A stretch of 9,224 bases of DNA from contig JACQVM010000042.1 in assembly GCA_016209785.1 (NCBI GenBank), forward strand, positions 1 to 9,224, read 5' to 3'. A program made the position numbers and the translations under genes. Source of the stretch: Candidatus Melainabacteria bacterium. GTDB taxonomy: Bacteria; Cyanobacteriota; Vampirovibrionia; Obscuribacterales; Obscuribacteraceae. The notes under the pieces were generated by a model that was given only the letters and a program-made list of their open reading frames with translations, did no database searches and was not told the DNA's origin. Shown here piece by piece: positions 3,893-9,224 of the stretch; position 1 is the first letter of the stretch, and each line of letters starts with the position of its first letter.

Positions 3893-6313
3893 CTACTGAA
3901 ATACTGGGGGCACTTTCTGTTGCATGATGCATAAAAGCAGTGCCTCAACCAGGCGTGGTTCCCACTGTTTACCAGCGCCTTTTGTTAGTGCTTCCTGGGC
4001 AGAGCTAGCACTCATAGCAGCCCCATCCTTAAGTGGGCTTGTTAGAGCATGATAACTGTTGGCCACACAAATAATGCGAGCAGCTAAAGGAATCTCCTCT
4101 CCTTTAAGTCCTGCAGGGTAACCGTTGCCATCATATTCTTCGTGGTGTGAGCGTACAATGGGCGCCAAGTGTTTAAGTTCAGGGAAAGACTCCAGCAACT
4201 CGGCCCCGTCAAGGGGATGCTTCATCATCACAAGGAGCTCACTGTCAGACAACTCCTCGTCAGGTTTCTGTAGCACCTGCGGTGAAGCACCAAGCTTGCC
4301 AACATCATGCACCAAAGCAGCAAGCCTTATGGTGTTAACTTCTTGCTCAGAAAGGCCGATTTGTTGTGCAATACTACAGGCATACTCAGCAACCTGGCGG
4401 GCATGTCCTTTCAAGTATTTGTCCTTCTGCTCAATTTGTGACACCCAGCCGTCAATGCGCCCAAGCATACGGGCATCAAGCCCAGGAGTTGCAAAAATAT
4501 AGTCGCTGGTTGGATTAGCTGATGAAAGGATTTCCTGAAGTTTAGCCTGCGCGGCATTCTCATCAATTTGAATAGGGGGTCCCTCGACAAATTCAGTTTG
4601 AACCGGTATGGGCTGGCTAAATCTACTCTTGTCCTTATGAAAGGAAGCTAAAAGTGGACTATCCGTTGTCACGGGTCCCCTAACCTTGCCTAATATAGCC
4701 CCTCCTAGCCCAGCCCTGGCTGGACCACCTGCCGGCGTAGGTATGGCGTCAAGATTGCCCCATTGTCCGCCACTAGTGGTAGCCGGTGTAGGTATAGCGT
4801 CCACATTACCCCACTGCCCAGTACTTGGGCTTGCCGAAGTAGGTGGTACCTCAAGGGGTGAAACTTGGTCCAAAGCCTCACCTTGACCCCATGGCGTACC
4901 AAACTCTGGTTGAGCTTGCTCTGGTGTTACTGGTTGAGACCATTCCGACCCTGGTTGAGCTTCTCCCCACGGAGAAGCTGTTGCCCCTACCGGCGGTGGC
5001 ACCTGTGAGGACGATTGACCATAATCTTCCACAGGCTGTCCGGGGGGCATAACCGATGGCTCGGCAGGACTTTCAAAATCAAGCGAGGCCATCGCTCCAG
5101 CAGATGCAGCCTTTTGAATCCCACCAAGTATGCTGCTTAATGACTTACCTGGAGAAGGTGGTGCAAAGCTCTCGGGCTTTTGCTCTGCTGAGGCAGCTGC
5201 CCCAGCAGTGGTTAGCGGCACACCAGTCGGTGGAGTGGCTATCGGTGGTGGACTACCCTGAGGATGAGGTACCGGTGGAGGTATTGAAACTACTGGCTGC
5301 GACACTGGCTGAGATGTCTTTTGAGCCACAGGTATTGCCTGTTGCCCAAGAGCCCCTTTAAGCGCACGGCGTACAGATGAAATTGATGCCTTGCCAGTAT
5401 CTTCCGGTGCTGTTACTACACGCTGGTGCAACTGCATAATTGGCTCGCGCGCCTTCTTTTCCGCAGGCAACTTAGCTAAGGCTTCCGCTACCTTATCGGC
5501 AACGTTTTGCACCATGTCTATCTCGCCACGCGTCCAGCTCCTGCGTTGATCGCACTGCTGCAAGATGACACATCCGTGTGTAGAACCATTGGTCCTCAAC
5601 CCTACCCCTAATATAGACCTAGCCCCAATAAATTGAACTTCTTCCTGGACAGGGGTAATGTAAGAGTTCTCTTGTCCTTCAAAAACTACAATAGGCACCT
5701 CAGAAAGTAAGGTCTGAGATACAACAGCAGAGTCAGTGGTAGGCCAACAATACTCACGACAGCTTTTAACTTGTCCTTGCTGCCAGTATTCGTAGCATCT
5801 CCAACCTGTCTGAGTATCGTCGGTACAAACAAAAATACAGCGACTGACGTTGAGGACTTTGCCTAGAATATTGACAACCATAAAAAGTGCATCGCCAATG
5901 CCAAGTGAGTAAGCCATGACATTGCCAATTTCAACCAAAAAGGTGTCACGGAAAGTATCTCTCTGGACAATGTCATTAATCTGGGCATACCGGATAATGT
6001 CACCAAGTTCAGCCAACATCACCCTTATGGCATTTACTTCTTCCTGGCTCACAGACTCACGCCGAGCAAGGCTTACGTGCCCAAAAGCCTTGCCTTGAAG
6101 ACTGAGTGGTAAAGTCAAACCAGCAATGTCACCTAGTGGCTCTTTGGACACCCTGTATTCACAGATATTTGTGACGTTTGGATCCAAAGGGTTACTTAAT
6201 ACAATTTGACATGCCTCAGCCGTAAAAGCTTCGCCAATTTCCTTAACGGTAGCTTCCAGAATCTTCTTTAGATCCCGGACTCCGGTCAACTTTTGAACAA
6301 GCGTGCTTGCCAT
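3893..6313 (-). CDS. GAF-GAF-HD-GYP signalling protein with long Pro/Gln-rich linker
   Basis: A soluble 806-residue protein with no membrane segment or signal peptide. Residues about 10-112 look like a divergent GAF-type sensor domain and about 122-283 like a clearer one, with seven cysteines (159, 163, 173, 185, 189, 248, 254). Residues about 290-585 are a low-complexity linker rich in Pro, Gln, Ser and Gly. The C-terminal HD-GYP domain (about 605-806) belongs to the cyclic-di-GMP phosphodiesterase family. It keeps His637, HD 669-670, Lys673, His699, HH 723-724 and DGNGYP (728-733). The usual VADxYDAL motif reads VANSYHAL (750-757), so a metal-ligand Asp is Asn752 and the second Asp is His755; the RPYR that normally follows is absent. 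AGGAAGG ten bases before ATG 6313-6311 supports the start. The gene converges on rpsA and is divergent from the membrane operon. The architecture is secure; enzymatic activity is uncertain. Confidence 0.9.
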   Translation of the reverse strand: MASTLVQKLTGVRDLKKILEATVKEIGEAFTAEACQIVLSNPLDPNVTNICEYRVSKEPLGDIAGLTLPLSLQGKAFGHVSLARRESVSQEEVNAIRVMLAELGDIIRYAQINDIVQRDTFRDTFLVEIGNVMAYSLGIGDALFMVVNILGKVLNVSRCIFVCTDDTQTGWRCYEYWQQGQVKSCREYCWPTTDSAVVSQTLLSEVPIVVFEGQENSYITPVQEEVQFIGARSILGVGLRTNGSTHGCVILQQCDQRRSWTRGEIDMVQNVADKVAEALAKLPAEKKAREPIMQLHQRVVTAPEDTGKASISSVRRALKGALGQQAIPVAQKTSQPVSQPVVSIPPPVPHPQGSPPPIATPPTGVPLTTAGAAASAEQKPESFAPPSPGKSLSSILGGIQKAASAGAMASLDFESPAEPSVMPPGQPVEDYGQSSSQVPPPVGATASPWGEAQPGSEWSQPVTPEQAQPEFGTPWGQGEALDQVSPLEVPPTSASPSTGQWGNVDAIPTPATTSGGQWGNLDAIPTPAGGPARAGLGGAILGKVRGPVTTDSPLLASFHKDKSRFSQPIPVQTEFVEGPPIQIDENAAQAKLQEILSSANPTSDYIFATPGLDARMLGRIDGWVSQIEQKDKYLKGHARQVAEYACSIAQQIGLSEQEVNTIRLAALVHDVGKLGASPQVLQKPDEELSDSELLVMMKHPLDGAELLESFPELKHLAPIVRSHHEEYDGNGYPAGLKGEEIPLAARIICVANSYHALTSPLKDGAAMSASSAQEALTKGAGKQWEPRLVEALLLCIMQQKVPPVFQ
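4730..4819 (-). repeat. Two-copy 51-base coding repeat in the linker of the GAF/HD-GYP protein
   Basis: Two 39-base copies (4730-4768 and 4781-4819) start 51 bases apart and encode GQWGNLDAIPTPA and GQWGNVDAIPTPA. I count 31 of 39 identical bases but 12 of 13 identical residues, so the differences are mostly silent. The peptide has been kept after an old duplication. Related PWG tripeptides occur nearby at residues 448-450 and 474-476. Confidence 0.75.
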
Positions 6314-6454
6314 GTGGCCAAATCCTTCCTAATACCCTAGCTCGCCAAAGCCATGCTCAATAGTAAGTATGCCTCATTTCTATCTATTGAGAAAACTGTC
6401 CAATCTAAAATACAAGTTCCCAATTTCAAACCTTTTCCTACTTATGTTATTTAC

Positions 6455-6483
6455 TTGACAAGCCAAAAACTAAGGAATGTAGG
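6455..6483 (+). promoter_or_regulatory. Candidate promoter for the membrane-protein operon
   Basis: A perfect -35 TTGACA (6455-6460) is followed after 17 bases by TGTAGG (6478-6483), a poor -10 with three matches. A better -10-like TATGAT lies at 6511-6516 but is not at a good distance from a -35. The site is in the 298-base gap (6314-6611) shared with the divergent HD-GYP gene, and would give a leader of about 120 bases. I see no gene in that gap. Confidence 0.3.
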
Positions 6484-6563
6484 ACTTGCTGTGCCCGAGC
6501 CGCACCGCTGTATGATGTCGAATAAGTCTAATTGCTCATGTTTTGTAGTTCCCCTGATCTATC

Positions 6564-6585
6564 GCTACAGCAAAGCTTTGTTAGC
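6564..6585. promoter_or_regulatory. Dyad symmetric site just before the membrane-protein operon
   Basis: CAAAGCTTTG (6571-6580) is a perfect ten-base palindrome flanked by GCTA (6564-6567) and TAGC (6582-6585). It lies 15 bases before the ribosome site of the TTG-initiated gene. It fits an operator or a small RNA structure near the start. Chance is possible. Confidence 0.3.
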
Positions 6586-6599
6586 TAAAATAAGATCCT

Positions 6600-6603
6600 G
6601 GAG
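6600..6603 (+). promoter_or_regulatory. Ribosome binding site deciding the TTG start at 6612
   Basis: GGAG lies eight bases before TTG 6612. An in-frame stop (TAA 6591-6593) precludes any earlier start, and there is no ATG nearby that would preserve the conserved N-terminus. Confidence 0.65.
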
Positions 6604-6611
6604 ATATACCT

Positions 6612-7559
6612 TTGTTTGACAGCCCACCGCAGCAACCACAGTCTCTAGGCGATTTACTTGGTCGTGCCTTCCGGATTTATCGGCGAAACATTCCTTTGTT
6701 TTTCAAAGTCCTTTTAGGTCCAACCGTGGTCTCAGCAGTTGGGGCTCTGGGGCTACAGTGGGCTGCTACCTATGGTCTTACTCAAACAATGCTTTCTTCG
6801 GTCCTGCTGCTGGCAACTCTAGTAACCGTCAGCCTAATCATCCTTTTGGGAGCTGACTGGATACTGGTACTTAGACAACTAGCATTTGTCCGTATGGCCA
6901 ATGGCTTTGCGCAAGACTACACTTCTGCGTATGCCTACATGAATCAACGGAAATGGCAGGTTTTAGTGCTGTCTCTCATGTCCGGGCTCATAATGATTTG
7001 TGCCATGCTTGCCTGGATATTGGCTCTTATATTGGTAGTGATGCTCCCCAAGACAACACCAACCTTCCAAGTTCTTTCTTTAGGTGGGGCAATCCTAGGA
7101 GTTGTAGGTTTTGCTGGGTCCACTGCACTTATCCTAGTGATTAGTTGCCTTGCTTTTAGCATATTGGCATGTGAGCAAAGATCTGTCTGGGAATTAATCG
7201 GCAGAGGATGGGACTTAATCTTTAGCGATCTTTGGCGATCTTTGGCTTTCAGTTTACTGCTGCTTTTAGCTGTCACAGCCATATCCTATCCCCTGTCCCT
7301 TCCAGTAATGATTCTTACAATCATAGACATGTGTCGACACGGGCTTGCTGCTGAAACTTTAAGGGAGTCATACACCATGCCTTTATATCTCATGGTAATC
7401 AATCAAGTATGGGAATCCTTAATACACATGCTTCTCTGGCCGGTAATATTCTTAGCTTATGGTCTTTTTTACTACGACCTTAGGCTCCGTCAGGAAGGGC
7501 TGGATGTTTTGCAACGCCTTGAAGGACTGGAAAGACAACGAGCTAACAAATGCCTATAG
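6612..7559 (+). CDS. Polytopic membrane protein, GPDPase membrane-domain-like
   Basis: A 315-residue integral membrane protein starting at TTG with a good GGAG site. Hydrophobic segments lie at about residues 29-49, 58-80, 117-144, 154-186 (possibly two), 209-238 and 262-288. The N-terminus SLGDLLGRAFRIYRRNIPLF (11-30) and the end YYDLRLRQEGLDV (287-299) are typical of the family named after the membrane domain of glycerophosphoryl diester phosphodiesterase. That name is a domain label: no phosphodiesterase catalytic domain is present. Relatives commonly sit beside DUF4129, DUF4350, MoxR and DUF58 genes, as here. The stop overlaps the next start by ten bases, so translation is probably coupled. 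A scaffold or transport role in that membrane complex is inference; the actual function is unknown. Confidence 0.82.
   Translation: MFDSPPQQPQSLGDLLGRAFRIYRRNIPLFFKVLLGPTVVSAVGALGLQWAATYGLTQTMLSSVLLLATLVTVSLIILLGADWILVLRQLAFVRMANGFAQDYTSAYAYMNQRKWQVLVLSLMSGLIMICAMLAWILALILVVMLPKTTPTFQVLSLGGAILGVVGFAGSTALILVISCLAFSILACEQRSVWELIGRGWDLIFSDLWRSLAFSLLLLLAVTAISYPLSLPVMILTIIDMCRHGLAAETLRESYTMPLYLMVINQVWESLIHMLLWPVIFLAYGLFYYDLRLRQEGLDVLQRLEGLERQRANKCL
7226..7245 (+). repeat. Perfect ten-base tandem duplication inside a gene
   Basis: CGATCTTTGG occurs twice back to back in the membrane-protein gene, encoding the SDLWRSL region (about 205-211). The unit is not a multiple of three, so gain or loss of one copy would shift the frame. 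Confidence 0.8.
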
Positions 7560-8206
7560 AGGACATTACACGGGAGATCAGCCAGGTGGCCCAGCACTAC
7601 CAATACGGCAAACCACCAGATTTTCTATTGAGCCTCCAAGATGTAATTGCTAGCTTATTACGTTGGGTTGCTGACCTTCTTCACTCATTTCACATTGCAG
7701 TCCCAGGTTTATCAGATAGCCGCATGGTAGGAAATCTAATGCAGCTTGCACTGTACGCGGCAGGGATAGCTTGTGCCCTAATATTTACTGTCCTTGTTTG
7801 GCTAAGATTAATAGATCTTCAAAGACAAAACCAGTTGGCTAAAAAGAAGTCTTCCTTTTCCCAATCCCATCTAGACTCCCGTGCCTGGCAGCAGCAGGCC
7901 TTTACTCTAGCGCAAGAAAACAACTGGAGGCTGTCCTGTCGAGCCCTGCAACTTGGTCTTTTGTGTGAGCTCGATGAAACACACCTGGTTGCCTTTGCTC
8001 CTGCTAAAACCAACCATGAATACTGCCGCAACTTAGCCCAATATCCCGTGCTCCAATCTATCTTTCGCGCAATATCTTCAACCGTCGAAGAAGTGTGGTT
8101 TGGCAACCGGCAAGCTAGTCGTGACGACTTTGAATTATGTCTGTCACAACTGACATCAGCTAGACAAGAACTACAAAATGTTACTGAGAGGATTGCTAAT
8201 TCTTAA
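7550..8206 (+). CDS. DUF4129 family membrane-anchored protein
   Basis: A 218-residue protein with one clear transmembrane helix at about 62-87, followed by a basic stretch (RQNQLAKKK) and a soluble C-terminal domain. Residues about 112-190 match DUF4129: a helix with ALQLGLLCEL (132-141), the hallmark KTNHEY (153-158), and VWFG (182-185), which corresponds to the usual aromatic-Gly motif. The N-terminal 60 residues are amphipathic and variable. ATG 7550 overlaps the end of the upstream gene by ten bases, with no strong ribosome site, pointing to coupled translation. Six bases separate its stop from the next gene. DUF4129 proteins are found with transglutaminase-like domains or in MoxR/DUF58 operons. 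Their biochemical role is not established, and none is visible from this sequence. Confidence 0.85.
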   Translation: MPIEDITREISQVAQHYQYGKPPDFLLSLQDVIASLLRWVADLLHSFHIAVPGLSDSRMVGNLMQLALYAAGIACALIFTVLVWLRLIDLQRQNQLAKKKSSFSQSHLDSRAWQQQAFTLAQENNWRLSCRALQLGLLCELDETHLVAFAPAKTNHEYCRNLAQYPVLQSIFRAISSTVEEVWFGNRQASRDDFELCLSQLTSARQELQNVTERIANS

Positions 8207-8212
8207 AGACTC

Positions 8213-9224
8213 ATGACAGCCCACATAGATTCCAATACAAATCTTGGCCGCCACATATGGTGGCAAATAATGACACTCATAATGTTAAGCATCCTGGCTA
8301 TTTACGTTGGGATTGGCTTTAACGAGCAGATTGAAAAATTTCTCCCAGAACCCAAGTCTTTTACCTCCACGTTCAACAAAAAGCCAAGTGGGCTCAGTGG
8401 ACTTAAGGAATTGGCAGGCAAAGTAGGGCTTGCTGCGCATACCTGGCAACTTCCTTACCGTCAACTTGCAAACCGGCATGGAACACTGGTTGTCTTTCAG
8501 CCTGAGGTATCTTTCCGCCCATTTGAGGCAGAGCAAATCCTAGAGTGGGTAAAGAGTGGCAACCAACTCATTTACTTTGATGAGTTTGCATTTCAGTTTG
8601 AACGCCGTCTCATCAACAAACTTGGCGTTGATGCTATTCCCGGGAAGATCTTGCAAAACAACTTTGTTAAGGGTAACTCAGCACACCCAGAATTCTCTTA
8701 TGTAGGCGGGCTTACCGTGACCGCGCAGTCTCGTTTAACCGGTGGCAGTCCGTTGTTGTCAGATGAATCGGGAGCACTAATATCAGAAGTCAAGCACGGC
8801 AAGGGATATATTCTACTAGGAGTAATGCCCAGTTTGTGTGCCAACCGCCAGCTAATCTCAAAAGGCAGTTGGCCCAACTTTCAGTTTATGATCAACTCAT
8901 TTCGCACTACTGGCGGTGAGTTGTTATTTGATGAATTTTGCCATGGCTACTCCCAAGCTTCAAACGTCTTTATTTATCTTGCCAAGGGACCGGTAGGTCT
9001 TGTCCTCATGCAGCTTCTCATAGTTTTTTTGTTAGCGATAACTAGCTCATTTCAACGCTTTGGTTCTATCAAGACCTTAACTCAGCACCGTAAAATCTCA
9101 AACCTTGAGTTCATCAATGGTCTTGCCAGCACATACCGGCGAGCCAAGGCAAACGGTCTGGTAGCCGAAGTCCTTGCCCACAACTGCCACTTAAAACTTT
9201 GCAAAGCTTTAGGAGTATCATCGG
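8213..9224 (+). CDS. DUF4350 family membrane protein, truncated by the window edge
   Basis: From ATG 8213, 337 codons remain open to the right edge. A membrane helix at about residues 15-36 is followed by a soluble domain with the DUF4350 pattern: the PSGLSGLKELAGKVGLAAHT segment (59-78), a hydrophobic strand GTLVVFQPE, then EAEQILEWVKSGNQLIYFDE, where similar proteins have a Trp-Val-Gly-Gly turn. The hallmark DEFCHGY (240-246) precedes a second helix (about 258-277). A helical tail begins after it. The fold of the soluble part resembles the glutamine-amidotransferase-like group, without evident catalytic residues. The ribosome site is weak (AAAGA), in line with coupling to the DUF4129 gene six bases upstream. 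In relatives the next genes encode a MoxR AAA+ ATPase and a DUF58 protein; here they would lie past the window. Confidence 0.85.
   Translation, partial: MTAHIDSNTNLGRHIWWQIMTLIMLSILAIYVGIGFNEQIEKFLPEPKSFTSTFNKKPSGLSGLKELAGKVGLAAHTWQLPYRQLANRHGTLVVFQPEVSFRPFEAEQILEWVKSGNQLIYFDEFAFQFERRLINKLGVDAIPGKILQNNFVKGNSAHPEFSYVGGLTVTAQSRLTGGSPLLSDESGALISEVKHGKGYILLGVMPSLCANRQLISKGSWPNFQFMINSFRTTGGELLFDEFCHGYSQASNVFIYLAKGPVGLVLMQLLIVFLLAITSSFQRFGSIKTLTQHRKISNLEFINGLASTYRRAKANGLVAEVLAHNCHLKLCKALGVSS

Noticed and set aside
3754..3948. Minus-strand 64-codon ORF across the convergent gap
   Set aside because: It overlaps both flanking genes in other frames and the gap is better explained by stem-loop structure.
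4686..5361. Several plus-strand ORFs opposite the HD-GYP linker
   Set aside because: They mirror the low-complexity Pro/Gln codons of the real minus-strand gene, and their products are equally low-complexity without motifs.
6353..6619. Plus-strand 88-codon ORF in the gap before the membrane operon
   Set aside because: No ribosome site, no recognisable domain, and it overlaps the promoter region and the start of the TTG gene.
1..9224. Mobile elements, CRISPR arrays, toxin-antitoxin or defence genes
   Set aside because: No transposase, integrase, regularly spaced repeats or defence-family motifs were seen in any open frame.

Overview
The window looks like ordinary chromosomal DNA from a bacterium of moderate GC content. 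Housekeeping genes dominate, on both strands. There is no transposase, integrase, phage gene, CRISPR array, tRNA or rRNA that I can support. A four-S1-domain ribosomal protein S1, a nuoA gene transcribed apart from its neighbours, and a GAF/HD-GYP protein with a long Pro/Gln-rich linker would fit a non-photosynthetic cyanobacterial relative ('Melainabacteria', for example an Obscuribacterales type). This placement is a weak inference; other phyla with the MoxR/DUF4129/DUF4350 gene set are possible.

Layout. Positions 1-543 (minus strand) hold nuoA and the first 48 codons of the next gene of a probable complex I operon. Positions 544-822 are a divergent intergenic region. Positions 823-1563 (plus) encode RNase III with one unusual active-site residue. 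Positions 1591-2067 (minus) encode a small exported Ala/Lys-rich helical protein, converging on rnc. Positions 2068-2636 form a long intergenic region with two consecutive hairpins, a short possibly frameshifted signal-peptide ORF, and an operator-like dyad just before rpsA (2637-3776, plus). Positions 3777-3892 separate rpsA from a convergent gene and are dense in small stem-loops. Positions 3893-6313 (minus) encode an 806-residue GAF-GAF-linker-HD-GYP protein whose HD-GYP site lacks one metal-ligand Asp. After a 298-base divergent gap, three tightly packed plus-strand genes begin at 6612 with a TTG start: a polytopic membrane protein, a DUF4129 protein and a DUF4350 protein that runs off the right edge.

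How the genes work together. NuoA and the gene after it belong to proton-pumping NADH dehydrogenase. RNase III and S1 act on RNA processing and translation initiation. The HD-GYP protein is a cytoplasmic regulatory protein, by family a cyclic-di-GMP phosphodiesterase or degenerate sensor. The last three genes match the membrane half of the widespread but poorly understood MoxR AAA+ ATPase/DUF58 operons, so the ATPase and DUF58 genes are expected just beyond position 9224.

No clear new system stands out. The best leads are the structured element at 3783-3892, the Asp-to-Cys change in RNase III, the altered HD-GYP metal site, and the structured region upstream of rpsA.
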